Shown one piece after another: positions 1 through 10,462 of a DNA stretch of 64,000 bases. Position 1 is the first letter of the stretch; each line of letters begins with the position of its first letter. The notes under the pieces were generated by a model. That model saw nothing but the letters and a program-made list of their open reading frames with translations. It made no database searches and was not told where the DNA came from. Both the position numbers and the translations under genes were made by a program. Origin of the DNA: Blastococcus sp. MG754426 (lineage in GTDB: Bacteria > Actinomycetota > Actinomycetes > Mycobacteriales > Geodermatophilaceae); NCBI RefSeq assembly GCF_021699055.1, contig NZ_SSXC01000031.1, positions 1 to 64,000 of the forward strand, given 5' to 3'.

Positions 1-109
1 CCGGACGCAGCGGCAGGTCGAAGAAATGAGGGGCGGTGCGCCAGGCCTGCGAATGGGCCGCGCCCATGAACGCGTAGCCGACCAGCCCGATGCCGAGGGT
101 GGGGGTCAT
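1..109 (-). CDS. Gfo/Idh/MocA-family oxidoreductase, N-terminal fragment
   Basis: The first 36 residues of a gene that runs off the left edge are visible. They begin with a short strand followed by GIGLVGYAFMGAAHSQAW, the dinucleotide-binding Rossmann start (GxxGxxxxGxxH) typical of Gfo/Idh/MocA oxidoreductases, which act on sugars and polyols with NAD(P). The ATG is preceded on the minus strand by a GGGAGAAGC stretch that can serve as ribosome binding site. It is the last visible gene of the sugar ABC transporter operon, 67 bases after the binding-protein gene, so it probably acts on the imported sugar or derivative. The family call rests only on the N-terminus. Confidence 0.75.
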   Translation of the reverse strand, partial: MTPTLGIGLVGYAFMGAAHSQAWRTAPHFFDLPLRP

Positions 110-176
110 GTGCTTCTCCCAGCGGAGGTGGCGCGGCAGGGGAACGCGGGCGCTCCCCTGCCGCGCCGTCGACGGA

Positions 177-1235
177 TCAGGACTCGAACGCGCGGTCGAT
201 GTAGTCCTCGACGTTCTCGGAGGTGACGACGGGGGCGTTGAGGACGATCTCGCGCGGGACCTCGGGCGAGACCAGGTCCGACAGCGACTTGCCCTGCGCG
301 ACCAGGCGGGCCAGCGCGATGCCGTCGGCGGCCTGGGTGTGCGGGTAGATGACGGTCGCCTGCAGCACGGAGTCACCGGACTGGATCTCGCGCATCGCGT
401 TCGCCGAGCCGGCGCCACCGACCATGATGAACTCGTCCCGGCCGGCGTTGCTGATCGCGGCGAGGACGCCGACGCCCTGGTCGTCGTCGTGGTTCCACAG
501 GGCGTCGATCTGCGGCGCGGCCTGGAGCAGGTTGGCCGCGGCCTCCTCGCCACCCTCGACGGTGAAGTCCGCCGCGACACGGTTGTCGACGTCGAGGCCG
601 CAGTCGGCGAGCGCGTCGGCGAAGCCCTGGCTGCGGTCCTGGGTCAGCGGCAGCGAGTCGATGCCGGCGATCTCGGCGACGACGGCGTCGGGGTTGTCGC
701 CCACCTGCTCGCAGATGTACGTGCCCGCGGAGACGCCCATGCCGTAGTTGTCACCCAGGATGGTGGCGCGGGCGGCGAACGGGCTGTTGAACTCGCGGTC
801 GACGTTGATGACCGGGATGCCGGCCTCCATCGCCTGCAGCGCGACGGGGGTCATCGCGGCACCGTCGAAGGGCAGCAGCACGATCGCGTCAACGCCCTCG
901 TTGATGAAGGTCTCGACCTGGCTGATCTGCGTGCTGACGTCGTTCGTGCCCTCGGCGACGATGAGGTCGACGTCCTCGTAGTTCTCGGCCTCGGCCCGGG
1001 CGGCCTCGGTGATGCCGGCCATCCAGCCGTGGTCGGCGGCCGGGGCCGAGAACCCGATCCGGACGGTCTCGCCGACCTCGTCGTTCGAGCTGGCGACCGC
1101 GTCCCCGCCACCGCCCTCCGAGGCGGAGGTCTCGGGCTCGTTGCTGGTGCAGCCCGCGACGAGCACGGTCGCGCCGGCCAGGGCGACCGCGGTGGACATC
1201 AGGCGACGGTAGGGGCGCTGCCTCGCTGCAGACAT
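177..1235 (-). CDS. Sugar ABC transporter substrate-binding lipoprotein (periplasmic-binding protein family 4)
   Basis: A 352-residue extracytoplasmic sugar-binding protein. The N-terminus has a basic region, a hydrophobic segment and the lipobox LVAGC with Cys29 as the predicted acylated residue, followed by a Ser/Glu/Gly-rich linker. From about residue 58 it has the RbsB/YtfQ-type fold, with a VRIGFSAP first strand, FINEGVDAIVLLP, and PVINVDREF around the hinge. The start at 1235 has GAGGAG seven bases upstream; a later in-frame ATG (MSTAVALAG) would remove the basic n-region and lacks such a site. It follows the permease by 59 bases in the same operon. The sugar is not determined by sequence; xylose is suggested by the xyl genes 8 kb away but is inference. 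Confidence 0.9.
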   Translation of the reverse strand: MSAARQRPYRRLMSTAVALAGATVLVAGCTSNEPETSASEGGGGDAVASSNDEVGETVRIGFSAPAADHGWMAGITEAARAEAENYEDVDLIVAEGTNDVSTQISQVETFINEGVDAIVLLPFDGAAMTPVALQAMEAGIPVINVDREFNSPFAARATILGDNYGMGVSAGTYICEQVGDNPDAVVAEIAGIDSLPLTQDRSQGFADALADCGLDVDNRVAADFTVEGGEEAAANLLQAAPQIDALWNHDDDQGVGVLAAISNAGRDEFIMVGGAGSANAMREIQSGDSVLQATVIYPHTQAADGIALARLVAQGKSLSDLVSPEVPREIVLNAPVVTSENVEDYIDRAFES

Positions 1236-1294
1236 GTTCTTCTCCTCGGGGTGCCTTCTCCGGCGGGTCGCCGGCAGGGTTCGGTGGGGTGGGG

Positions 1295-2484
1295 TCAGTG
1301 GGTGGAGCCGGGCCGGTCGCCGCCGGGGGCGCCGGGCACGCTCGTGCCGCCGGCCACGGCACCGGCCGGGGTGCCCCCGGCGACCGGTCCGCCGGAGGAC
1401 GACTCGCCGCGGCCGGAGCGGAGGCGGGAGAACCAGCCGGATCCGCCGCCGCGGCCCTCGGCCAGCCGCATCTGGAGCAGGACGGCGACGACGATGATGA
1501 CGCCGCGCGCGACCGCCTGGACCGAGCTGGACAGGTTGTTGAGCGTGAAGATGTTGCCGAGCGTGACGAAGATCAGCACGCCCAGGACGGTGCCGACGAT
1601 CGTGCCGCGGCCACCGGTGAGCAGCGTGCCGCCGATGACGACGGCGGCGATCACCTCGAGCTCGAGCAGCGTGCCGTGGGTCGAGCTGCCGGTGGTCGTC
1701 CGCGCCATCAGCATCACCGCGGCGATGCCGCAGGTGATCCCGGAGAGCACGTAGAGCTTGAGGGTGTGCCACTGCACGCGGATGCCGGCCAGCCGGGCGG
1801 CCTCGGCGTTGCCGCCGACGGCGAAGGTGTGCCGGCCGAAGGTGGTGCGGTTGAGCAGGATCCAGCCGGCGATCGACACCAGCGCCCAGATGATCACCAG
1901 CATCGGGATGCCGAGGACGTCGCCGCCGAAGAAGTCGAGGAAGCCCTCGTTCTGCACGATCTGGGTGCGGCGGTTGGCGATGATCTCGGCCAGGCCGCGG
2001 GCGGCGGCGAGCATGGCCAGCGTGGCGATGAAGGCCACCAGCCGCCCGTAGGCGATGACGATCCCGTTGACCAGCCCCGCCCCGGCACCGACCGCCACCG
2101 CGGTGAAGACCATGACGATCCAGTGGGTGTCCTCGGCCATGGCCTGGGTGGCCAGCGTGGTCGCCCACACCGACGAGAGCGCGACCAGCGCGCCCACCGA
2201 CAGGTCGATCCCGCCGCCGATGATCACGAACGTCATGCCGATGCTCACGACGCCGACGACCGCGGCCAGCCGCAGGATGGTCAGCACGTTGTCGACGTCG
2301 ACGAACCGCTCCGGCGCGGTGACCGCGCCGACGATGCAGAGCAGGACCAGCGCGACGACGAGGCCGACCAGGGGCCCCGCCGACCCGGCCATGAAGCCGG
2401 CGCGCCTGCCGCCGCCCCCTTCGGGCGCGCGGCCCTTGGACGTCGCGGGTGCGCCCGCTCCCCCGGTCGTCGCGGTGCTGCCGG

Positions 2485-2488
<4 letters not shown>
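1295..2488 (-). CDS. Sugar ABC transporter permease (CUT2 / RbsC-like)
   Basis: A 397-residue inner-membrane permease of the branched-chain/ribose (BPD_transp_2) type. Many hydrophobic segments are visible from residue 40 onward, with family features such as FVIIGGGIDLSVGALVAL after the second helix and AVGGNAEAARLAGI in the cytoplasmic loop that contacts the ATPase. The C-terminus after about residue 340 is a Gly/Ser/Pro-rich tail longer than in most homologues and probably disordered. Its ATG overlaps the ATPase stop codon by four bases (ATGA), showing translational coupling. With the upstream ATPase and downstream binding protein it forms a complete CUT2 importer. Confidence 0.93.
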
Positions 2489-4083
<1,595 letters not shown>

Positions 4084-4100
4084 GTCGCCACCTCCGGAAA

Positions 4101-4124
4101 CTTTTGCTCAGCGCTGACCATTAG
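4101..4124. promoter_or_regulatory. Putative ROK-repressor operator (24-bp imperfect dyad)
   Basis: The arms CTTTTGCTCAGC and GCTGACCATTAG match at 9 of 12 positions when one is inverted, with no spacer and a perfect TCAGCGCTGA core. The dyad lies just after the predicted transcription start of the sugar-transporter operon, so bound repressor would block initiation or early elongation. The ROK regulator encoded just upstream is the obvious candidate binder. The ATTAGTC at its right edge also occurs in the xyl operator near 11760. Confidence 0.6.
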
Positions 4125-4138
4125 TCCGTTGAGGGAGC

Positions 4139-4167
4139 AACATATGGGGGGTGTCACACGGGGTCAA
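4139..4167 (-). promoter_or_regulatory. Predicted sigma-70-type promoter of the sugar ABC operon
   Basis: On the minus strand, TTGACC (4167-4162) and TATGTT (4144-4139) are separated by exactly 17 bases. This is a good match to the primary sigma-factor consensus in an otherwise GC-rich stretch, about 55 bases before the ATPase GTG. The rest of the 4084-4325 gap shows no further feature. Confidence 0.6.
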
Positions 4168-4325
4168 GGCTGCGGGGCCACGGTTACCGAACCGAGACCG
4201 GGAGATCTCCGTGGGACCGCGCCGCCGTCACGCACGGTCGCGGACGGGACGCCCGAGGGTGCCGGGGTGGGCCCGGAGGGGGTCGCGCTGGCGCGACGAA
4301 CGCGCTCGGCCACCCGGAGGTGCGG

Positions 4326-5516
4326 CTACTGGCCGCGGTGCGATCCGGAGGATCGCGAGGTCACCGCCTCGACCGAGTCCTCGTCGAGGAACTCCTCGAT
4401 GGCCATGAGGGCGGCACCGACCCGGCCGGAGAGGTCGGGCGCCTCGCTCACGGTGATCTCCAGCGCCCGGGCGGCCAGCGGCATGGAGCGCCGGTAGACG
4501 GCCTCGCGGATGCCGGCGAGCAGGGGGACGCCGGCCTGCGCGACGCCTCCGGTCATGACGATGCGGTGCGGGTTGAAGAAGTTGACCAGCGAGGCGAGCA
4601 CGGTGCCGATCGTGCGCCCCGCGCCGCGCACCAGTTCCAGCGCGACGCCGTTGCCCTCCGCGGCCAGCCGCACCACCTCGCGCACCGTCTCCACGGGGAG
4701 GCCGGCCGCCGCCGCGTCCCGCAGCAGGGCCCCGCCACCGGCGATCGCCTCGAGGCAGTTCTCCTGCCCGCACCGGCAGACGACGGTGCGCCCGTCGGGC
4801 TGGGCGACGTGGATGTGCCCGATGTCGCCGGCGCTGCCCTGCGCCCCCCGGTAGACCCGGCCGTCGACAATCACGCCGCAGCCGATGCCGGTGCCGACCT
4901 TGACGACGAGCAGGTCCTGCGAGGAGCCGGCGACGCCGATCTCCCCCAGCGCCATGACGTTCACGTCGTTGTCCACGTAGACCGGGCACTCGTAGCGGCC
5001 GAAGGCGCTCGGGACCGGGTAGTCGTGCCAGCCGGGCATGATCGGCGGGTGCGACGGCCGGCCGGTCGAGAACTCCACCGGCCCCGGCACGCCGACGCCG
5101 ACGGCGCACACGTCGGCGGGGGTCAGGCCCGCTTCCGCCAGCACCTTCTGCGCCAGCCGGTCGACCTCGGCGAGCACCGGGCCCGGGCCGTCGGCGATGT
5201 CGATCGGGTGCCCGACGGTGGCCAGGATCGAGGCCGACAGGTCGGTGACGGCGACGTCGACGCTGCTCGCCCCGAGGTCGACGGCGAGGACGCAGCCCGC
5301 CCGGCTGTTGAACTGCAGCAGCGTCGGCGGCCGGCCCCCGGTGCTCCAGCCACGACCGCCCTCCTCCAGGAGGTTCGCCGCGATCAGCTGGTCGACGCGC
5401 GCGCTGACCGTGTTCCGCGACGCCCCGGTGAGCGCGACGAGGTCCGCACGGCTGCGCGCGCGGCCGGTGCGCACGTGGCGCAGCAGCACGCCGGCCGAGG
5501 CAGAGGTGTACGCCAC
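4326..5516 (-). CDS. ROK-family transcriptional repressor
   Basis: A 396-residue NagC/XylR-type regulator. Residues 1-75 form a winged helix (LVALTGASRNTVSARVD as recognition region, GRPPTLL as wing), followed by an ROK sugar-kinase-like domain beginning DLGASSVDVAV with VGVGVPGPVEF. The ROK zinc motif appears as CRCGQENCLEA instead of the common CGCGxxGCLE, so one Cys is replaced, although the remaining Cys and preceding His (GHIH) are present. The GTG start is chosen because homologous similarity begins there; the Shine-Dalgarno sequence is weak. It sits 242 bases upstream of the sugar ABC operon in the same direction and probably controls it. Confidence 0.85.
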   Translation of the reverse strand: MAYTSASAGVLLRHVRTGRARSRADLVALTGASRNTVSARVDQLIAANLLEEGGRGWSTGGRPPTLLQFNSRAGCVLAVDLGASSVDVAVTDLSASILATVGHPIDIADGPGPVLAEVDRLAQKVLAEAGLTPADVCAVGVGVPGPVEFSTGRPSHPPIMPGWHDYPVPSAFGRYECPVYVDNDVNVMALGEIGVAGSSQDLLVVKVGTGIGCGVIVDGRVYRGAQGSAGDIGHIHVAQPDGRTVVCRCGQENCLEAIAGGGALLRDAAAAGLPVETVREVVRLAAEGNGVALELVRGAGRTIGTVLASLVNFFNPHRIVMTGGVAQAGVPLLAGIREAVYRRSMPLAARALEITVSEAPDLSGRVGAALMAIEEFLDEDSVEAVTSRSSGSHRGQ

Positions 5517-5664
5517 GCCGCCATAGTGGCACGTGAGGCGGCCCACCCCGGCGGACGTCGACCGACGGGGCGACGACGACGGGGGCATCCAGGGTTGACG
5601 GCCCGCGCACGGGGCACGCTGGTTGAGCACTGGACCAGCCCCCGACCCCGAGAGGTGCGCACCC

Positions 5665-6168
5665 ATGGGCCTGCCCATCACCCTGTCCGAGATCGCCCCG
5701 CGGATCTCCGCCGGCGCCTTCATCCTCAACAGCGGCCTCGGCAAGCGCGGCGCCGACGAGGAGGCCGCGGCCGGCATGCACGGCTTCGCGGCCGGCACCT
5801 ACCCGTTCCTCGGCAACGTCCCGCCGCAGCAGTTCGCGAAGGCCCTGTCGACGGCGGAGATCGCCATCGGCGCCGCCCTCCTCACCCCGTTCGTGCCGAC
5901 CGCCGTCGCGGGCGCCGCGCTCACCGCCTTCTCCGGCGGCCTGCTGGGCCTGTACCTCAAGACGCCGGGCATGCGGAAGGAGGGCAGCCTGGCGCCCACC
6001 GAGCAGGGCCTGTCCATCGCCAAGGACAGCTGGCTGCTGGGCATCGGCATCGGGCTGCTCGTGCGCGGCACCGTCGACCGCCAGGAGCGGCGGGTGCGCC
6101 GGGCCGGCAAGGTGCTCGACAGGGCCAGCAAGCGCGCGGTGAAGGCGCGCAAGCGGCTCGACCGCTGA
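5665..6168 (+). CDS. Small membrane protein, DoxX-like
   Basis: A 167-residue protein with three to four hydrophobic segments (around residues 53-72, 75-97 and 118-135) and a strongly basic C-terminal tail rich in Arg and Lys. The opening region (APRISAGAFILNSGLGK) resembles the DoxX-type quinol-oxidase-associated membrane family, but I cannot confirm the assignment and no catalytic function is implied. The ATG is preceded by GAGAGGTGCG at a longer than ideal distance. It is transcribed divergently from the ROK repressor and ends in a shared terminator with the following minus-strand regulator. Confidence 0.6.
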   Translation: MGLPITLSEIAPRISAGAFILNSGLGKRGADEEAAAGMHGFAAGTYPFLGNVPPQQFAKALSTAEIAIGAALLTPFVPTAVAGAALTAFSGGLLGLYLKTPGMRKEGSLAPTEQGLSIAKDSWLLGIGIGLLVRGTVDRQERRVRRAGKVLDRASKRAVKARKRLDR

Positions 6169-6173
6169 CCCCC

Positions 6174-6215
6174 CGGGGGACGACGTCACCGGGCAGGGTC
6201 AGGCGTCGTCCCCCG
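6174..6215. terminator. Bidirectional hairpin between convergent genes
   Basis: A 12-bp perfect inverted repeat (6174-6185 with 6204-6215, arm CGGGGGACGACG) flanks an 18-base loop. It lies between the DoxX-like gene and the convergent winged-helix gene, whose last codons it overlaps. No T-tract is present, as is usual in high-GC actinobacteria. Confidence 0.5.
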
Positions 6216-6729
6216 GCAGGTTCACCAGGCCGACCAGCCGGCGCCGGCGCCCGTCGCCGGGCCGGTTGGACAGCCGCCGCTGGAACAGCGCGCGCAGGTC
6301 GGCCAGGAACCCGGCGAACTCCTCGTCGGTCAGCCACAGCCCCACCTGGCGGTAGCCGACGCCGTCGCGCGCCAGGTCGGGCGCGCCGCGGTCGAGGTAG
6401 CGGTCGAAGTCGGCCAGGAGGGCGGCGACGAACGCGGTGAACGCGCGCCGGTGGTCCTCGGCCGACAGCGCGGCCAGGTCGTCGGCCGGCACGTCCGCCG
6501 CCTCCAGCACCAGGCGGTAGCTGCGCTCCGAGGCGCCGCGGACCTTCCGCTCCCCCACCACCTCGAGCACGCCCGCGTCGGCCAGCACCCCGACGTGCCG
6601 GTAGAGCGACGCGACCGGCACATCGGGCAGCGCGGACCGCAGCTCGCCCGTGGTGAGCGTGCGGTCCCCGAGGAACGCCTGCACCACGCGGAGCCGAACG
6701 GGGTGCAGCAGCAGGTCGACCGAGTTCAC
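6199..6729 (-). CDS. Winged-helix transcriptional regulator (ArsR-like HTH)
   Basis: A 176-residue protein with an N-terminal ArsR-type winged helix: LLLHPVRLRVVQAFL, then SLYRHVGVLADAGVLEVV as the recognition region and ERSYRL as wing. The remainder (about residues 80-176) is helical and probably senses a ligand or dimerises; it has no recognisable metal-site cysteines. The GTG start has GGTGGGCGC upstream. The gene is divergent from the PH-like/hydrolase operon, and a TCTCA-N4-TGAGA dyad lies inside the opposing promoter, so it is the likely repressor of that operon. Confidence 0.75.
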   Translation of the reverse strand: MNSVDLLLHPVRLRVVQAFLGDRTLTTGELRSALPDVPVASLYRHVGVLADAGVLEVVGERKVRGASERSYRLVLEAADVPADDLAALSAEDHRRAFTAFVAALLADFDRYLDRGAPDLARDGVGYRQVGLWLTDEEFAGFLADLRALFQRRLSNRPGDGRRRRLVGLVNLPGDDA

Positions 6730-6748
6730 GCGCCCACCGTTCTCATGA

Positions 6749-6777
6749 TTGACATCACTCTCAGTTTTGAGAATAGT
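6749..6777 (+). promoter_or_regulatory. Promoter with embedded operator for the PH-like/hydrolase operon
   Basis: A perfect TTGACA (6749-6754) is followed after 17 bases by AATAGT (6772-6777). The inverted repeat TCTCA-GTTT-TGAGA (6759-6772) occupies the spacer and touches the -10, the classical position for a repressor. The predicted transcription start falls on or next to the ATG at 6784, implying a leaderless transcript. Confidence 0.65.
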
Positions 6778-6783
6778 GACGGC

Positions 6784-7131
6784 ATGGCCACGCTGCAACT
6801 GACGCCCTCGACCCTGTCGGTCCACCTCACCCCCGGCGAGAAGATCGCCGGCCTCCTGCGCGACGTCGCCGTGCCGCGCAGCGCGATCACCGAGGTGGAA
6901 GTCGTGGGCGACGCGGTCGGGGCGACCCGCGGGCTGCGCGCCCCCGGACTCGCGCTGCCCGGCGTCCGGAAGATCGGGACCTGGCGCCGCCCCGGCGAGC
7001 GCATGCTGGTCTGCGTCCGGCGCGGCCAGCCCGCCGTGCGCGTCCGTCTGGACGGCCAGCGGTACGACACGCTGCTCGTCGGCACCGACGACGCCGCAGC
7101 CGTCGCCGACTCGCTCCGCCGGGCCGGCTGA
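6784..7131 (+). CDS. Small PH-like (bPH) domain protein
   Basis: A 115-residue soluble protein that looks like a bacterial pleckstrin-homology-like fold: alternating strands such as LSVHLTPGEKIAGLL, AITEVEVV, GERMLVCVRRGQPAVRVRLD, ending in a C-terminal helix (DDAAAVADSLRRA). No catalytic motif is visible. The ATG at 6784 is preferred because a promoter places transcription initiation there; the upstream in-frame ATG at 6745 would lie ahead of the -35. It is followed after one base by the alpha/beta hydrolase gene, so the two are co-transcribed. Function is unknown. Confidence 0.65.
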   Translation: MATLQLTPSTLSVHLTPGEKIAGLLRDVAVPRSAITEVEVVGDAVGATRGLRAPGLALPGVRKIGTWRRPGERMLVCVRRGQPAVRVRLDGQRYDTLLVGTDDAAAVADSLRRAG

Positions 7132-7132
7132 C

Positions 7133-8071
<939 letters not shown>

Positions 8072-8166
8072 GCGGCGCGCCGGAAGCACTTCCGCGACGG
8101 GGCGCCCGGCCCGAGGATCTCGATCCCACGATGGCTGCCGTCCGGTGGCCGCTCCGAGGAGGTCCC

Positions 8167-8655
8167 GTGCGTTCCTGGAACAGGCGTCCAGCGGCCCATC
8201 GCCTGGCCGTCGCGATCACGGGCCTCGCCCTGGTCGTGGCCGGCTGCGGCTCCGACGACCCCGACACCGAGGCGGTGGCCGACGTCCCGGCCGGGACCAC
8301 GACGGAGTCGTCGCCGCCCAGCGCGACGGAGACCGCCACGTCGGCCCCGGCGTCGTCACCGGCCGGTCAGCAGGAGACCGAGACCGTCGAGGCGCAGCTC
8401 GTCGACTTCGCCATCGAGCTCGACGAGGACAGCTTCGCGGCCGGCACCTACGAGTTCGCCGTCTCCAACGAGGGCGACGCGAGCCACGACTTCGTGGTCG
8501 AGCGCGACGGCGAGGACGTCGCCGCGACGGCCGTCCTGCAGCCGGGGCAGTCGGAGACCCTCACCGTGGACCTCGAGCCGGGCAGCTACGTCATCTACTG
8601 CTCGGTGGGCAACCACCGGGCGATGGGCATGGAGGTCAGCGTGGAGGTCGCGTGA
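8167..8655 (+). CDS. Cupredoxin-domain lipoprotein
   Basis: A 162-residue exported protein. An Arg-rich n-region, a hydrophobic stretch and a lipobox (VVAGCG) are followed by a Ser/Thr/Pro/Glu linker of about 50 residues. The C-terminal 90 residues form a plastocyanin-like domain with a plausible type 1 copper site: His in SHDFVV, then Cys-x4-His-x4-Met in YCSVGNHRAMGM. It is likely a surface-attached copper electron carrier or copper-binding protein. The start at 8167 has GAGGAGGTCCC directly before it; an earlier ATG at 8131 lacks this. The stop overlaps the start of the next gene, an integral membrane protein. Confidence 0.85.
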   Translation: MRSWNRRPAAHRLAVAITGLALVVAGCGSDDPDTEAVADVPAGTTTESSPPSATETATSAPASSPAGQQETETVEAQLVDFAIELDEDSFAAGTYEFAVSNEGDASHDFVVERDGEDVAATAVLQPGQSETLTVDLEPGSYVIYCSVGNHRAMGMEVSVEVA

Positions 8656-9068
8656 TGACTGCGACGACCACCCCCGGGCGGCGCGCGGGGATGCTCACCT
8701 GGGCGTTGCGGCTGGCCGGCGCGGTGCTGCTGGCCGTGATGGGCTGGCTGCACCTGGACCTGTGGCTCGACGGCTACCGGAACATCGACGTCATCGGTCC
8801 GGCGTTCATGCTCAACGCGATCGCGGGTCTCGGGCTCGCCGTCCTGCTGCTGGTCGTCCCCCACCGGTGGCTGTGGGCCGTCGCCGCGCTCGGGGCGCTG
8901 ACCGCGCTCGGGACCCTGGCCGGCCTGCTGCTGTCGACCACCGTCGGCCTGTTCGGGTTCGTCGAGACCACCGCGGCGCCGCTGTGGTGGGAGTCGTTCT
9001 GGGTCGAGCTGGCGGCCGTCGTCGTCCTGGCGGTGCTCGCCGTCGCAACCCGGCCGCGGCACCGCTGA
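8655..9068 (+). CDS. Four-helix membrane protein of unknown function
   Basis: A 137-residue protein with four predicted transmembrane segments (about residues 15-35, 48-68, 73-98 and 112-132) and short loops. It contains MGWLHLDLWLDGY between the first two helices. It is translated from an ATG overlapping the stop of the cupredoxin lipoprotein gene (TGATG) and has GTGGAGGTCGC upstream, so the two products may form a unit. No catalytic or cofactor motif is recognised; a role as membrane partner of the copper protein is inference only. Confidence 0.75.
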   Translation: MTATTTPGRRAGMLTWALRLAGAVLLAVMGWLHLDLWLDGYRNIDVIGPAFMLNAIAGLGLAVLLLVVPHRWLWAVAALGALTALGTLAGLLLSTTVGLFGFVETTAAPLWWESFWVELAAVVVLAVLAVATRPRHR

Positions 9069-9069
9069 G

Positions 9070-9109
9070 CCGCGCGGGCGGGCGGGGACGTCCCCGCCCG
9101 CCCGCGCGG
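9070..9109. terminator. Perfect 40-bp palindrome, bidirectional terminator
   Basis: Positions 9070-9089 and 9090-9109 are exact inverse complements with no mismatch and no spacer, almost entirely G and C. The palindrome lies in the 48-base gap between the plus-strand membrane-protein gene and the minus-strand xylA gene, so it can terminate both. Confidence 0.7.
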
Positions 9110-9116
9110 GCTGCGC

Positions 9117-10277
9117 TCAGCGGACGCCGAGCAGGTGCTCCATCGCCAGCTGGTCCAGGCGCTCGAACTGCAGGCCGCGGGCGCCGAGCGCCTCGGGGTC
9201 GTGCGCCTCGTTCCGCAGCGCGTCCAGCGACTCGCCCTCGGCCAGGGTGGGGACGGCGAGCTCGGCCACGCGCGCGGCCTCCAGCGCCTCGGCGACCTCG
9301 GGGTCGGCCCGGAACGCCTGCACCTTGTCCCGCAGGATCAGGTAGTTGCGCATGCAGGCGCGGGCGGTCTCCCAGACGCCGTCGATGTCCTCGGTCCGCG
9401 GCGGCTTGTAGTCGAAGTGCAGGTAGCCGTCGTAGGCCTTGCCGGTGCCGGCGCCCAGGAGGGCGTCGACGGTCCAGAAGGCGCCGCGCAGGTTGCCCGC
9501 GCCGAAGCGCAGGTCCTGGTCGAAGCGCGGGCCGTGCTGGCCGTTGAGGTCGACGTGGAAGAGCTTGTCGTGCCACAGCGCCTGCGAGATGCCCTGGGCG
9601 AAGTTCAGCCCGGCCATCTCCTCGTGCCCGACCTCGGGGTTCAGCCCGACGCGGGAGGGCTCCTCCAGCTCGTTGATGAAGGCGATGGCGTGGCCGATCG
9701 TCGGCAGCAGGATGTCACCGCGCGGCTCGTTGGGCTTGGGCTCCAGGGCGAAGCGGATGTCGTAGCCCTTCTCGCGCACGTAGGCGCAGAGGACGTCCAG
9801 CCCCTCCTTGTACCGGTCGAGCGCGGCGGCGACGTCCTTGGTGGCGCCGGACTCGGCACCTTCCCGGCCGCCCCAGAGCACGTACGTCTTCGCGCCCAGC
9901 TCGGCGGCCAGGTCGACGTTGCGCAGCACCTTGGCCAGCGCGTACCGGCGCACGGCGCGGTCGTTGGCGGTGAAGCCGCCGTCCTTGAACACCGGGGCGC
10001 CGAACAGGTTGGTCGTGGCCATCTCCACGCCGACACCGGTCTCGGCGAGCGCCTTCTTGAACCGCTCGAGGGTGGTCTCGCGGGTGGCGTCGTCGGGCAC
10101 CAGGTCGTCGTCGTGGAAGGTGACGGCGGCCGCGCCCAGCTCGGCGAGCCGGTGGACCGCCTCCACCGGGTCCAGCGGCGGGCGGACCGCGCCGCCGAAG
10201 ACGTCGACGCCCTGCCAGCCGACGGTCCACAGACCGAAGCTGAACCTGTCGTCCTTGCGGGGGGTGTAGTCGGTCAT
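9117..10277 (-). CDS. xylA: Xylose isomerase
   Basis: A 386-residue class I (actinobacterial-length) xylose isomerase converting D-xylose to D-xylulose. All active-site residues of the family are visible: His55 in FHDDD, Glu179 in [12 protein letters not shown], Glu215 and His218 in [10 protein letters not shown], Asp243 in HVDLNGQ, Asp253/Asp255 in RFDQD, and Asp289 in HFDYKPP. These bind the two divalent metals and open the sugar. The ATG has CGGAG about nine bases upstream and overlaps the stop of a small ORF (ATGA). It is downstream of the xylR-type regulator in the same orientation, with xylB divergent. Confidence 0.97.
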   Translation of the reverse strand: MTDYTPRKDDRFSFGLWTVGWQGVDVFGGAVRPPLDPVEAVHRLAELGAAAVTFHDDDLVPDDATRETTLERFKKALAETGVGVEMATTNLFGAPVFKDGGFTANDRAVRRYALAKVLRNVDLAAELGAKTYVLWGGREGAESGATKDVAAALDRYKEGLDVLCAYVREKGYDIRFALEPKPNEPRGDILLPTIGHAIAFINELEEPSRVGLNPEVGHEEMAGLNFAQGISQALWHDKLFHVDLNGQHGPRFDQDLRFGAGNLRGAFWTVDALLGAGTGKAYDGYLHFDYKPPRTEDIDGVWETARACMRNYLILRDKVQAFRADPEVAEALEAARVAELAVPTLAEGESLDALRNEAHDPEALGARGLQFERLDQLAMEHLLGVR

Positions 10278-10462
10278 GCGGGGATCTCCGTCCGGGTCGA
10301 TCGGTGGGCTGCGCTGCCCTCGGGAGCCTCCGGCCCGCGCCGGCTCGCGCGGTCGTCGGCGGACGAGGAGGTGTGCTGCTCGCCGGTGGCGAGGGTGGTT
10401 CCCAGGTCGGCGACCTGGAGGTCGGGGGCGCGGCCGTCGGCCGCGCCGGGCTGCGGGGTCAC
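10274..10462 (-). CDS. Possible small ORF coupled between xylR and xylA (62 aa)
   Basis: A 62-codon frame begins with GTG overlapping the TGA of the upstream regulator by four bases and ends with TGA overlapping the ATG of xylA by four bases. Codon third positions are about 90 percent G or C while second positions are mixed, the pattern of real genes here. The product is hydrophilic, rich in Ala, Gly, Ser, Thr and charged residues, with no membrane segment, cysteine or recognised domain. It may be a genuine microprotein, or a translated linker that carries ribosomes from xylR to xylA. No homologue is recognised. Confidence 0.45.
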   Translation of the reverse strand: MTPQPGAADGRAPDLQVADLGTTLATGEQHTSSSADDRASRRGPEAPEGSAAHRSTRTEIPA

